NCBI RefSeq assembly: GCF_003058085.1
Contig: NZ_QBUD01000006.1
Coordinates: 124,001-188,000, forward strand
Length of the DNA stretch: 64,000 nucleotides
Reading direction: 5' to 3'
DNA from: Yoonia sediminilitoris
GTDB taxonomy: Bacteria > Pseudomonadota > Alphaproteobacteria > Rhodobacterales > Rhodobacteraceae
In this document: positions 53,636 to 62,536 of the stretch, piece after piece
Numbering within the stretch: position 1 is the stretch's first letter
Layout of the letters: the number at the start of each line of letters is the position of its first letter
The notes under the pieces: model-generated
Databases searched by the model: none
Seen by the model: the letters and a program-made list of their open reading frames with translations, nothing else
Told to the model about the DNA's origin: nothing
Made by a program: the position numbers and the translations under genes

Positions 53636-54139
53636 TCAGCGCCTCGTCAACCAATCGTAAACATCGAACCACTCCCCAAAGGGAGGGAAGATCGCGAGAC
53701 CCACGAAAAAAATCATATGGTAGAGAACTGGGGTGACCAAAGCTGCCAACAAAAGTCCAAGTCTATGTCGCATCCCAAAAAGCCACATTCCTGCGACTGC
53801 CGCGAGACCGGTGCTAAGGTGATAGCCAATTGCGCCAATCAAAAAGCCGTAGGTTACGCATAGAACCAGTAGGGCCAATACGTACTTCAAGTATCGATTA
53901 TCGGATTGCGTAGCGCCTGCGCCCATCGAGCCTCTCCGAGAAACGGAAGCTCCACGAAGCATTTCCAGGAGGCCTAGCATGCAAAGACCCAGAGCGGCAA
54001 TAAGTGGTACTGTTTGCCCTCCCGCGTCGCCACGTGGCGACACCGGTATTTGCAGACTAAGAATTGTTGCGACGCTGCCAACAGTCGCCATTGCTGCTCC
54101 AACTATGATGACGGACCAGCGATGTTCCAATCGGCTCAC
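53636..54139 (-). CDS. tctB: Tripartite tricarboxylate transporter small subunit (TctB)
   Basis: A 167-residue protein with four predicted helices (about 10-30, 43-60, 80-100, 110-160 including a broken last pair). TctB sequences diverge widely; the ISPRGDAGGQTVPLIAALGL stretch near residue 31 is the usual entry motif. It lies 7 bases after tctC. Confidence 0.87.
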   Translation of the reverse strand: MSRLEHRWSVIIVGAAMATVGSVATILSLQIPVSPRGDAGGQTVPLIAALGLCMLGLLEMLRGASVSRRGSMGAGATQSDNRYLKYVLALLVLCVTYGFLIGAIGYHLSTGLAAVAGMWLFGMRHRLGLLLAALVTPVLYHMIFFVGLAIFPPFGEWFDVYDWLTRR

Positions 54140-54146
54140 TGATCAG

Positions 54147-55103
54147 CTACCGAAGCCCCGAGATCACGGGCTCTGTAGCGACCTGCATATCTCGCAGTGA
54201 TTGTTCAGCATCCGCGCCGGTCATGTATCGCGGGAACGTCCCTCGTGCTGCGATCATCTCCATAAACATGGGATGTTCAGTGATCGTTTTCATGGCCGCT
54301 TCTATTCCTGAAACCGTCTCAGGGCTGACGCCATTGGGCGCAAACAGGATGATCGGGTTAGACACACTTGGCACATCGTAACCAGCCTCAAAAAACGTCG
54401 GGACAGTATCCGCATACGCATCCCGTTCACTGTCGGCAATTACCAGAACGCGCATGAGGTCCTCGAACCCAATCGCTTGGTGGATGCCGATGCCACCAAA
54501 ATCAACTTGTCCACCGATCAGAGCGGTACGAGATGCACCACCACCAGTGAACGGAACATCCACAGCTTCCAAACCATAGGTGTTCAAAAAGGTCTGGGCC
54601 ATGACATGAAACCCTGACCCTTGACCATTGTGAGACCAGCGCAGTGTCCCCGGCGCGGCACGCATGGCTTCTACAAGATCATTGATCGTTTCGTAAGGGC
54701 TGTCAGCGGGCACCGCGATTGAGCCCTTGAGCGTTCCGACCTGTGCAATTGTTTGAAAACTATCAAAGGGGTTAACCTCCGTATCGTTCAGCATGTGGCC
54801 CAGTAAGAACGAACCTGCTGCGGTCATCATAATCGTGTTTCCATCGGGGCGTACATTCGCGGCCTCAATCGTGCCACTCATCCCTCCTGCACCGGGCTTG
54901 TTAACGATGACAACAGGGACAGGCAAAACGTCGGTCGCGGCAGCGGCGATAGCGCGGGCATAGAGATCTGTGCCGCCGCCAGCATTAAAAGGCACAATGA
55001 TCGTAAGCGGTTGCCGTGGTTCCCATTCTGCAGAGGCGGGCACTGCGGCACCCACCACCAACGTCAGAACCAATCCAATTTTCGAAATATGTTCCCAGAT
55101 CAT
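54147..55103 (-). CDS. tctC: TTT periplasmic substrate-binding protein (TctC/Bug family)
   Basis: A 318-residue secreted binding protein. The signal peptide runs to ASA at about residue 26; the mature part starts EWEPRQPLTIIVPFNAGGGT, the Bug-family entry motif, and NKPGAGGMSGTIEA near 72 forms the ligand loop. A GGGAGG site fixes the ATG at 55103. Bug proteins bind carboxylates. The sulfatase nearby suggests an organic acid that may carry a sulfate ester, which is inference. Confidence 0.9.
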   Translation of the reverse strand: MIWEHISKIGLVLTLVVGAAVPASAEWEPRQPLTIIVPFNAGGGTDLYARAIAAAATDVLPVPVVIVNKPGAGGMSGTIEAANVRPDGNTIMMTAAGSFLLGHMLNDTEVNPFDSFQTIAQVGTLKGSIAVPADSPYETINDLVEAMRAAPGTLRWSHNGQGSGFHVMAQTFLNTYGLEAVDVPFTGGGASRTALIGGQVDFGGIGIHQAIGFEDLMRVLVIADSERDAYADTVPTFFEAGYDVPSVSNPIILFAPNGVSPETVSGIEAAMKTITEHPMFMEMIAARGTFPRYMTGADAEQSLRDMQVATEPVISGLR

Positions 55104-55165
55104 TGCGTACCTCCCAGTAACGGCTGAATTCATCTTCCGACTGACATTATCTGGATTCAATGTAT

Positions 55166-55183
55166 GATAATAATAGAATTATC
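55166..55183. promoter_or_regulatory. Palindrome in the tctC / LysR divergent region
   Basis: GATAAT-AATAGA-ATTATC is a perfect inverted repeat, extended by further partly matching bases on each side, located 27 bases before the LysR start and 63 bases from tctC. Its position suits a LysR-type recognition site controlling both directions. Confidence 0.5.
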
Positions 55184-55209
55184 GTAAGTCTATATCAGGA
55201 AATTGGAAG

Positions 55210-56112
55210 ATGAACGTCAAAGGTATGCGGGCTTTTATCTATACGGTTGAGGAAGGATCACTGAATGCCGCTGCCGTTCGGATGAATCTGAGCCAACCGG
55301 CGGTTAGCCGGCTCATCCAGATCCTTGAAGAACAAGTTGATGCCAAGTTGTTCTATAGGAACAGAAAAAGCCTTTCCCCCACGCGAGAGGCCAGCCTGCT
55401 TTACCCCGAGGCCCTTAAGATCATATCAGCAATCGACGACTTCCCGACCCAGTTTGACCGAATGCGAACCAACACACTCGCCCCGCTGCAGGTGTTCAGC
55501 CAAGCACGTGCCGCGAATAGCATCGTGTTACCGGCGATAAGTATGTTCGCTCAAATGTTCCCTAATATTAAGATCAATCTAGAAATTGTACCGCGACGGG
55601 AACTCCGAAAATCAGTTATAGAACACCGGATTGACGTTGCAGTCCACGTAGCGCCCTTCCCGGTTTCGGGCATGATCCTGCACGAGGCTGCGCGGTTTCC
55701 TCTCTTTGTCCTGCTCCATAGGGATCATCCGCTCGCCACGCGGCAGTCAATCACGATTGCTGAGCTTCAGGCTGAGCGCTACATCGCACTCAAACGTGGC
55801 TTAATGGTTCGCGAACTGATTGACCAAGAGCTTGCGAAAACCGGCCAGCAACTCGCAGTCTTCCATCAAGCCTCAGGCATGGACGCGGCGCAGCAACTTG
55901 TTGCGGCGCGGCTCGGGTATACGTTCTGTGACACGACAGCGATCCTTCCGCATTTGAGAGATCACCTCGTCCTCGTTCCATGTTCTTCCAACATGAACAT
56001 AGACCTTGGAATCTATTGCCCCAGTGAAAGTGAAAGCGATCCACATGAGGCGACGCTGGCATTCATGGATTGCATCAAGTCGATCATTTCTGACATCCGG
56101 TCGCGCGATTAG
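55210..56112 (+). CDS. LysR-family regulator
   Basis: A 300-residue LysR factor: winged helix at residues 4-62 (MRAFIYTVEEGSLNAAAVRM then NLSQPAVSRLIQILEEQ), then a periplasmic-binding-like sensor. Divergent from tctC and 98 bases upstream of the sulfatase gene, it probably controls uptake and breakdown of one compound. Confidence 0.9.
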   Translation: MNVKGMRAFIYTVEEGSLNAAAVRMNLSQPAVSRLIQILEEQVDAKLFYRNRKSLSPTREASLLYPEALKIISAIDDFPTQFDRMRTNTLAPLQVFSQARAANSIVLPAISMFAQMFPNIKINLEIVPRRELRKSVIEHRIDVAVHVAPFPVSGMILHEAARFPLFVLLHRDHPLATRQSITIAELQAERYIALKRGLMVRELIDQELAKTGQQLAVFHQASGMDAAQQLVAARLGYTFCDTTAILPHLRDHLVLVPCSSNMNIDLGIYCPSESESDPHEATLAFMDCIKSIISDIRSRD

Positions 56113-56210
56113 CCTCTTCAGTTTTTCTGATGCTCGCTTAGGAGAATTCAATTTTCTGTATGTCTATCAATCCTGTAATCAAGTGGCGTGAATAAAATAG
56201 AGGGCGCGAC

Positions 56211-57626
56211 ATGCCGCATACATTACCAAACCAACTCATCATTATGTCGGATGAGCATTCGCGAAAAGTGTTGAAGTGCTATGGAAACAGCGTGGTTGAG
56301 ACACCAAATATTGACAGGCTCGCCGCCCGTGGCACGTTGTTTGAAAACGCCTACACGTCGGTTCCAATATGCGTTCCCGCTCGGGCGACATTCGCGACAG
56401 GTCAATACGGGCACGCAACCGGTCACTGGGATAACGCGACGCCATATAACGGCGAACCCGACTCTTGGGGGCATGCGTTGCAAGAGGCCGGTATTGATGT
56501 AGGTTCTATCGGCAAACTCCACTATCGAAACGCCGAAGACCCGACGGGTCTCGATTTTCAAGAGATACCGATGCATGTTATGAATGGTATTGGCGACGTA
56601 CTTGGGTGCGTAAGAGAACCCCTGCCAAAGCGCTGGAAGTCGCAAAACCTGGCGCTAAACATCGGCGCGGGCCGGACCGACTACAGCGAATACGACAAGC
56701 ATATTTCGGAGCGGGCTATTGAGTGGATCACAACACGGGCAACGAATGATAACCCCTGGGTCCTTTTTGTCTCTTTCATATGCCCGCATTTCCCCTTGAT
56801 TGCACCTGAGGAGTTTTTTGCACTTTATGACGGCAAAGGTCTGATGCCAACGAAACCCAGATCCGTACCAGAACATCCATGGCTGGCTGCACAACGTGAG
56901 TGCTTTGCCTACGATAATTTCAACGAAGAGAGAGTCGGTACGGCGCTTGCGGCCTATTATGGTCTTGTAACGTTTATCGACTCGCTCGTCGGCAGCATCC
57001 TTGATGCTTTAGATCGCGCCGGATTAACCGAGAAAACGATTGTCTATTACCTTAGTGATCACGGCGATAACATGGGCGAGAGAGATATGTGGGGAAAATC
57101 AAACATGTACGAGGAATCCGTAGGAATTCCTATCGTCATATCGGGCCCGAACGTATCAAGAGATCATGTCTGTCGCACACCTGTTAGTCTTATCGATATG
57201 CATCCGACAATTCTGAATGCGGCGGGTCTGAAGGCGGCATCAAATCGACCGGGTTCATCCTTGCTGGAGATCGCCTGCCGAGACGACGATGCGGATCGTG
57301 CGGTCTTCTCCGAATATCACGCTATGGGGTCGATCTCTGGCGCCTTCATGCTTCGCAAAGGAAAATGGAAACTGATATACTATGTGGGGTTACTCCCCGA
57401 GCTATATGACCTTACGACCGATCCAGAAGAGCTTTTCAATCTTGGGCAAGCCGCCGAATATGCAACAGTACGAGCAGAATTAGAGAAAGAACTGCGCTTA
57501 ATCTGCGATCCAGAACAAATTGATGCGCAAGCCAAGGCCGCCCAGCGAAAAATTATAGAACAACATGGCGGCGTAGATGCAGTTGTTGAGAAGGGTGGAT
57601 TTGGTGGCACACCGGTTCCAAATTGA
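56211..57626 (+). CDS. Sulfatase family hydrolase (type I, cysteine to formylglycine)
   Basis: A 471-residue alkaline-phosphatase-superfamily enzyme. The active-site box C-V-P-A-R at residues 54-58 matches C-x-P-x-R, so Cys54 should be changed to formylglycine. Metal ligands sit in IIMSDEHS near residue 11 and in YLSDHGDNMGERDMWGKSNM near 281. TPNIDRLAARGTLFENAY is the classical entry motif. No signal peptide is seen, so it acts in the cytoplasm, after uptake by TctABC. Choline-sulfatase-like or phosphonate-monoester-hydrolase-like specificities are both possible. No formylglycine-generating enzyme gene is adjacent. Confidence 0.87.
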   Translation: MPHTLPNQLIIMSDEHSRKVLKCYGNSVVETPNIDRLAARGTLFENAYTSVPICVPARATFATGQYGHATGHWDNATPYNGEPDSWGHALQEAGIDVGSIGKLHYRNAEDPTGLDFQEIPMHVMNGIGDVLGCVREPLPKRWKSQNLALNIGAGRTDYSEYDKHISERAIEWITTRATNDNPWVLFVSFICPHFPLIAPEEFFALYDGKGLMPTKPRSVPEHPWLAAQRECFAYDNFNEERVGTALAAYYGLVTFIDSLVGSILDALDRAGLTEKTIVYYLSDHGDNMGERDMWGKSNMYEESVGIPIVISGPNVSRDHVCRTPVSLIDMHPTILNAAGLKAASNRPGSSLLEIACRDDDADRAVFSEYHAMGSISGAFMLRKGKWKLIYYVGLLPELYDLTTDPEELFNLGQAAEYATVRAELEKELRLICDPEQIDAQAKAAQRKIIEQHGGVDAVVEKGGFGGTPVPN

Positions 57627-57700
57627 GGCAACAGTTTGGTGAACGGGGACCGCTGCGTTAACTGATAGTTTTAGTCAATATTCTGCTCTTATGGTGTATG

Positions 57701-58144
57701 ATGTCACGTCGAGATCCATTCAAACCCCATCGTTTCTCTCGAGATATTGTTCTTTTGGCGGTGCGCTGGTATTGTCGCTGCCCGCTTTGATATCAAGATG
57801 TGGTTGATCTTCTTGAAGAGCGTGGCGTAGAGGTGGATCTCTCCACAATCTTCAGATGGGTACAGAGGTTTGGAGCAGAGATTGCGAAGCGCGCGGAAAA
57901 GCATCTGCGCCATGCCAGTTTGGCTTGGCATGTAGACAAAACTTACATTCGCGTTGGTGGAAAATGGCGTAATCGGTGGCGTGCGGCTGATGCGCACGGA
58001 CAACTGATGGATTTCAGATTGACCACGCGGCGCGACCCGAAAGCTGCGAAGGTCTTTATAAGCAAGGCGATTGAGCGTGTTAGACTGCACCGCCCATCTG
58101 GGCCACGACGGATAAAGCCCCACCTATCCAAAGGCCATTCATGA
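57701..58144 (+). pseudogene. IS6-family transposase remnant
   Basis: The reading begins MSRRDPFKPHRFSRDIVLLA, meets TGA where relatives have a serine codon (CRCPL then stop then YQDVVDLLEERGVEVDLSTI), and continues to KTYIRVGGKWRNRWRAADAH and FISKAIERVRLHRP, after which similarity ends. This is about two thirds of an IS6/IS26-type transposase of about 235 residues, with the last part of the catalytic core deleted. A dead copy. Confidence 0.82.
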
Positions 58145-58625
58145 CATGTCTTGAATAGACTACATCGGTTTCAGTAGTATAGCTCGATCCGTGGCAACCT
58201 TTGGGTCACAACATACAAACTACCCCAGAGCTAGAAGTCACCTCATGTTCCTTGCTGATAAGTTTCGGCCTCTGGCAACCTTTGGGTCACAACACGCGAA
58301 ACCAAATAGAGCTAGAAGACACCGTATGACCAGGCGTGATAAAAGGTCGATCTCTGGCAACCCCTGGGTCACAACACACATCGAACAAATTTGCTAGAAG
58401 TCGCCGCATCACTCACCCTGATAAATGGTCGATCTCTGTGAAGGGTTGGGTCACCAACGATGACACCCTGCGTGTCAACAACAAGGGTAGCCATAGAAAC
58501 AAGGACAACTTCAGTGTTCTAAGAGTTCGGCGACGTGCCAATGTGGTGTAATGCTGAGACTGTGAAAATATCAAAAAACGCCTTATTCTAAAGCGTTTAG
58601 GAAAGTTCGGCCATTTTTGGAGGGG
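58145..58625. other. Non-coding stretch with tandem repeats next to the recombinase
   Basis: About 480 bases between the IS6 relic and the recombinase stop. It holds the 81-82 bp repeat array (58193-58455). The rest shows no gene. The plus-strand frames through the repeats are broken by the 82-base spacing and have no ribosome sites. Confidence 0.6.
58193..58455 (+). repeat. Tandem 81-82 bp direct repeats (three full, one partial)
   Basis: Units start at 58193, 58274, 58356 and 58438 (spacing 81, 82, 82). Each begins GGCAACC(T/C)(T/C)TGGGTCACAACA, has a central GCTAGAAGNCNCC block about 40 bases in, and ends with TGATAA then GGTCGATCTCT or a variant. The fourth unit is divergent and partial. 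Unit similarity falls from strong at the ends to weak in the middle. Conserved short blocks at fixed distance look like repeated protein-binding sites. Confidence 0.8.
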
Positions 58626-60065
58626 TCAAGCAGCTATGAGCAATTTAGAGCTCTTTTGTGTGATCTTCTCGCCTCGAACGTCTTCCCAATCATTCACGAT
58701 CAACCGTACTTCACCGGGCAATAGATGCCGGACGCAAAACGCATTTTGCAAAAGTTCTCGCCGCTCTGCCCGTGTCCCCGCTCGGTAGGTGTCGACCAAG
58801 CTGCTGAACAGTTTGATGTATTCAGCCTGCTCATTCCTCAGTTCAGTGGGATTTGGCATTAAGTCCAGCTGACCTCTGAGTTGAGAGAGCTCAAAGTTGG
58901 TGGTCTGCTTGGAGGATTCGAAAGACTGTTTGTCTAGTGTACCATCGATCAAGAGGTCGGTCATACGTGCCAGTTTTGTTTCGCAAGCTTCGATCCGGGC
59001 GACAACTGATCTACGGTTCGCGTCAATGTCCTTGTGAGCGTCCCCTGCATCGCAGCGATCTTTGATTTGCCTGATATCACTTGGCGTGAACTCCGCCTCT
59101 GACAGTTGTGACAGCAGGGCGCGTTCAATGCGATCTTCCCGCATGCTGGTCATCTTGCATCGCTTTGAGGTGCAGCGATAGTATACGTGACCTTTCTGCA
59201 GTTCCGGCACCATTGGCCCATCACATAGTCCACAACGGAAGATCCCCTGGAACGGGTGGTTATGTCGCGTAACTTTTGGTCCAGAACGTCCCGCCTTTAT
59301 CAGTTGTACCTGGGCAAACTGCCGCTTCGTCACCAATGGCTTATGCTTGCCGTCAAATGTCTCGCCCGTGCGTGCGATGGTGATCAGGCCATGATAGAAC
59401 GTGTTGCTGAGAATTTTCTCAATGCCGTGCAGGCTGACAGGTTTGCCAGAAAAGCCCCGTAACCCACGCCGATTCATCTCCGCATGCAGGCTGCGCAGCG
59501 AGTGCTGACCGCTCAGATAGAGGGCGTAGAGTTCTTTGATGAGAGGGCCATTCTTGGGGCAAGGTGCCTTGGCTTGGCCTCTGCCAGTGTCGAGGTAGCC
59601 CAAGGGCGCTTTGAAGGGGTAGAGGCCTTGTTTGAGGCGTCCATAGAGACCTTTCCTAGTCTCTTCCCGCTGGTTACGGGAGAAGTCAGCGGCAATAACC
59701 GCGAGAAAGTCAGCTGTCATGCGACCACCACGCGTGGTGAAGTCGATGGGCTCTGTCGCAATGTGAAAAACGATGTTCACGTCCATCAGTGCGGAGACGA
59801 TCGCCCAGTCGTGCAAGTTGCGGGCAGAGCGGTCGAGTTTATGAACAACCAGTCCTTCCGCATGCCCATGCCGCAATCGTTTGATCATCTGGTTGAAAAC
59901 CGGCCGCCCGGCCTTAGACGCGGTTTCTTTTTCTTCAAACCATTCAGAGATGATGAGCCCGCGCTTGTGTGCACAGTCTTCAATTGCTGAACGCTGTTCT
60001 TGCAGGGAGACTCCTTCCCCTTGGCGGACGGTGCTCACACGGAGATATCCAAAGCATGAAATCAT
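58626..60065 (-). CDS. Large serine recombinase (resolvase, recombinase and zinc-ribbon domains)
   Basis: A 479-residue site-specific recombinase. The catalytic domain occupies about 1-150, with nucleophile Ser11 in FGYLRVST and LDRSARN near residue 77. The recombinase domain (APLGYLDTGRG, then GIEKILSNTFYHGLI) spans about 160-280, a zinc ribbon (FRCGLCDGPMVP...YRCTSKRCK) lies near 289-319, and a coiled coil near 360-420. Such enzymes integrate phages and mobile elements. It starts in an ATGA overlap with a 48-codon gene. Confidence 0.9.
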   Translation of the reverse strand: MISCFGYLRVSTVRQGEGVSLQEQRSAIEDCAHKRGLIISEWFEEKETASKAGRPVFNQMIKRLRHGHAEGLVVHKLDRSARNLHDWAIVSALMDVNIVFHIATEPIDFTTRGGRMTADFLAVIAADFSRNQREETRKGLYGRLKQGLYPFKAPLGYLDTGRGQAKAPCPKNGPLIKELYALYLSGQHSLRSLHAEMNRRGLRGFSGKPVSLHGIEKILSNTFYHGLITIARTGETFDGKHKPLVTKRQFAQVQLIKAGRSGPKVTRHNHPFQGIFRCGLCDGPMVPELQKGHVYYRCTSKRCKMTSMREDRIERALLSQLSEAEFTPSDIRQIKDRCDAGDAHKDIDANRRSVVARIEACETKLARMTDLLIDGTLDKQSFESSKQTTNFELSQLRGQLDLMPNPTELRNEQAEYIKLFSSLVDTYRAGTRAERRELLQNAFCVRHLLPGEVRLIVNDWEDVRGEKITQKSSKLLIAA

Positions 60066-60208
60066 AGGTCAGGTGTTTGTTCTTGGAATCTATCATGAGT
60101 CTGCGATTCACGCGAATCTTGCCATGGCCATTTTCCTTCTGCCAAGAGCCGCCGGTAGATCCGGTCACAAAGGTCCAAATGTTTTTGCAGGCGTTCGTCG
60201 CGTGTCAT
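60062..60208 (-). CDS. Small conserved protein of 48 residues upstream of the recombinase
   Basis: The product starts MTRDERLQKHLDLCDRIYRR and continues LLAEGKWPWQDSRESQ. Short proteins of the same pattern (MTRDERL...LC.RIY....A.GKWPW.DS) are common in alphaproteobacterial mobile elements; I recall the family but no function. Its stop overlaps the recombinase start (ATGA), so the two are translated together. The pattern of one cysteine and a tryptophan pair suggests a small folded accessory factor. A longer frame to 60313 overlaps the ATPase gene and is unlikely. Confidence 0.75.
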   Translation of the reverse strand: MTRDERLQKHLDLCDRIYRRLLAEGKWPWQDSRESQTHDRFQEQTPDL

Positions 60209-60251
60209 GGATGTACTGTATCGAAGCTGAAATGGAGTTGTAGCAGGCAGC

Positions 60252-61454
60252 CTATGCCACCAACCTATATGGTGGATACATTGACGCGGTAAACGGCGCG
60301 AGCCGCTCACCATTCTGCATCACCTGAACAGCCGCCCTGTAGTTGGGCTGGTTCTGCAAATCATGTGCATCAAATGGCGCAAGCATGTGCTGCAGTCGAG
60401 GGGCATCCTTGGCCCCCACCCGGAATGCCACCATGCTGCCGACATTCCCGAATATCGCGTCAGAGACATCTGTATCGATCTGCGACAAGTGCTGATGCGC
60501 CAAAACCAATCCAAGGCCGTATTTGCGGGCCTCAGACAGCATGCCAGCAAAGGACTTGGTGGTCAGGTTTGGAAATTCATCGACGTACAAGAAAAACGGT
60601 CGCCGTGCGGCTTCAGGTAGCCCGTGTCGGGTTGATGCGGCATGCATCAGTGTCGACGTGATCAGACCTCCAAGCACGTTGGTGATATCAGCGCCCAGCC
60701 GTCCTTTGGACAGGTTCACAATCAACACCTGCCCCGTATCCATAATCTGCCGAAACCGCAGCGGGTCGCTTGGTTCGCATAGCGCGGTACGCACCGCCGG
60801 TTGGGCCAAAAACGCACCCAGCTTGTTGGCGATGGGGGCCACCCCATCGGCGCTCCCTTGGTAGTTCATGGTAGGAAACTCGACCTTCCAAAAGAACAGC
60901 ACCTGAGGATCTGTGACTTGGTCGATCACCTGCCGTCTGAACCCTTTGTATGTCAGCAGCTTGAGAATATCGCGCAGGTCCGCGGTCGGCTGTTCCAGCA
61001 GAGCCAGAATGGCAAAGCGCAAGATGTGTTCCATCCGAGCGCCCCAAGCATCGGGCCATTGTTTCTTGAGCGTTTCGATCAGGCCTGAGGCAACCAGTGG
61101 TCGGTGTATCGTGGCGACCTTGGCCAATGGGTTGTATCCAAAGGAGCAAGCGGGATCCGCGACGTCCCAATACAAGTGTGGCACCATCAAACTGCGATGC
61201 AAGCTTTCGGCGACATCCCCATGTGGATCGATGAGGCAAAACCCGGTGCCATATCTGGCGTCCTGCCATGCGAGATTCTGAAGCAGTGTCGACTTCCCAG
61301 TTCCGGTTTGCCCGACGATATACAGATGCTGCAGACGGTCTTTGGGGGCGAGCCCAAAGGCACCGGACGATTGGTATCGCCGATAGGCAAACCCAAGGAT
61401 GTAGCGGTGCGACGCAAGCATGAGCTGATCGTCTCGCAGTTGGCAGGTCAACAC
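60252..61454 (-). CDS. TraD/VirD4-like conjugative coupling ATPase, soluble form
   Basis: A 400-residue P-loop ATPase of the HerA/FtsK/TraD group. Walker A GQTGTGKST lies at residues 48-56, Walker B FFLYVDEFPNL near 288, and arginine-finger-like and sensor regions follow (LVLAHQHLSQID near 317, GNVGSMVAFRVGAKDA near 335). It lacks the N-terminal transmembrane helices of conventional coupling proteins. It is followed by the 48-residue gene and the recombinase on the same strand. It may move DNA for transfer or act on element DNA during recombination. No relaxase or type IV channel genes are seen. Confidence 0.82.
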   Translation of the reverse strand: MLTCQLRDDQLMLASHRYILGFAYRRYQSSGAFGLAPKDRLQHLYIVGQTGTGKSTLLQNLAWQDARYGTGFCLIDPHGDVAESLHRSLMVPHLYWDVADPACSFGYNPLAKVATIHRPLVASGLIETLKKQWPDAWGARMEHILRFAILALLEQPTADLRDILKLLTYKGFRRQVIDQVTDPQVLFFWKVEFPTMNYQGSADGVAPIANKLGAFLAQPAVRTALCEPSDPLRFRQIMDTGQVLIVNLSKGRLGADITNVLGGLITSTLMHAASTRHGLPEAARRPFFLYVDEFPNLTTKSFAGMLSEARKYGLGLVLAHQHLSQIDTDVSDAIFGNVGSMVAFRVGAKDAPRLQHMLAPFDAHDLQNQPNYRAAVQVMQNGERLAPFTASMYPPYRLVA

Positions 61455-61612
61455 TAGCAGCTTGGGTATCTTGCCTGTCGATAGGCTGACTGCTTTGTAC
61501 CTCTCACCCTATCGCGCATCATGATGTCAGATCAGTTCTTCATCCGGATCGCCTCTCGTCGGGTCCGTCCAAGCATCCTGCTTGGCCGCGCCCTATCGAA
61601 AGGAGATCCACG

Positions 61613-62143
61613 ATGGGTATCAAAGAAGACACCACACCCGAAACAATCAACAGTGTTCCAATCTGCCGCAGCTGCGGGTCTGAGCGGGTCGCAAAGGACG
61701 CCTGGGCCTGTTTTAACCGGCACAGCGGCCTGTGGGAGCTAGAGACAGTTTTTGATGCTGAGCATTGTCATCAGTGCGAGGGCGAAACCAAGCTGGATTG
61801 GGTAGAGGCTGACGCCCTGCAAAACCGGCGGATTCGTGAGCTGAATGATCGCTTCCGGACCGAAGGCTTAGGCAACGGCTCGATCTTGATCACGCCCGGC
61901 ATTCAAGCCCTCGGGGGCGATGCAGTCGTTTCCATCATCGGTGAGGTGCGCGCGTTTGCTGAGTTTACCGACGACAATGATCCCTGGAAGCAGCATGATT
62001 TTGGGGCCTTAGAACATGCTGGAGAGAAGGTCTTTTGGAAAATCGACTGTTACGACCCCAGCTGCACCTACGGCTCTGAAAACCCGGCCAATGAAGCCCT
62101 CACCCATCGGGCGCTGACCATCATGCTCGCCTCTGAATATTGA
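61613..62143 (+). CDS. DUF3768 domain protein
   Basis: A 176-residue soluble protein. The N-terminal zinc-ribbon-like part has paired cysteines (CRSCGSERVA near residue 18 and HCHQCEGE near 52). The C-terminal DUF3768 part shows LNDRFRTEG, ITPGIQALG, DNDPWKQHDFG and FWKIDCYDPSCTYGSENPAN. Members occur on plasmids and phage-like regions of alphaproteobacteria; no function is known. An AAAGGAGA ribosome site precedes the ATG, and a terminator follows the gene. Confidence 0.85.
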   Translation: MGIKEDTTPETINSVPICRSCGSERVAKDAWACFNRHSGLWELETVFDAEHCHQCEGETKLDWVEADALQNRRIRELNDRFRTEGLGNGSILITPGIQALGGDAVVSIIGEVRAFAEFTDDNDPWKQHDFGALEHAGEKVFWKIDCYDPSCTYGSENPANEALTHRALTIMLASEY

Positions 62144-62162
62144 TGTATGGGCTGAGAGTATA

Positions 62163-62192
62163 CGCTGCCCCCTAGCGGGGGCAGCGTTTTTG
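62163..62192 (+). terminator. Rho-independent terminator after the DUF3768 gene
   Basis: Perfect stem CGCTGCCCCC / GGGGGCAGCG around a TAGC loop, followed by T residues (TTTTTG). Confidence 0.9.
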
Positions 62193-62536
62193 TTTTGTGA
62201 CGTTTAAATCGTGAAAGATTTTGGCTGAAAATACGTCAAGGCTTGTACAGCTACAGGATCGGGCCGGCCGCTCGTTCTGGGCTGTTTGCATCAGTCGCTT
62301 TCTGTTGCGCAGCCGATCCGTGTGAATCGTTGGATGTATCTTGGTGGGAAGCGGGCGTTTGTCGCCAGAATACGGCTAGTATTCTGGTCTCTATCGCTCC
62401 GCACACCGCTAGATGTGCGTCCGCTTTTCCAGCTTCCACTCACCGCATCAGGGTGCCCGATATTCTGCCTGCTAGGATGTCGCTATCTCTCAAAGTAGAC
62501 TGAAGCTCTAGACGTTTATCAAATAAGCAAAAGTCT
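62193..62536. other. Gene-free stretch before the XRE regulator
   Basis: About 340 bases without a supported gene. Open frames at 62243-62503 (plus) and 62251-62439 (minus) lack ribosome sites and similarity. The promoter of the XRE gene must lie here. Confidence 0.5.

Noticed and set aside
58193..58455. CRISPR array
   Set aside because: The units are 81-82 bases and similar along most of their length, not short identical repeats with unrelated spacers, and no cas genes are present.
59484..59990. 168-codon plus-strand frame opposite the recombinase
   Set aside because: Shadow of the serine recombinase, which has clear catalytic and zinc-ribbon motifs on the other strand.
62243..62503. 86-codon plus-strand frame before the XRE gene
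   Set aside because: No ribosome site, no family similarity, composition unlike a folded protein.
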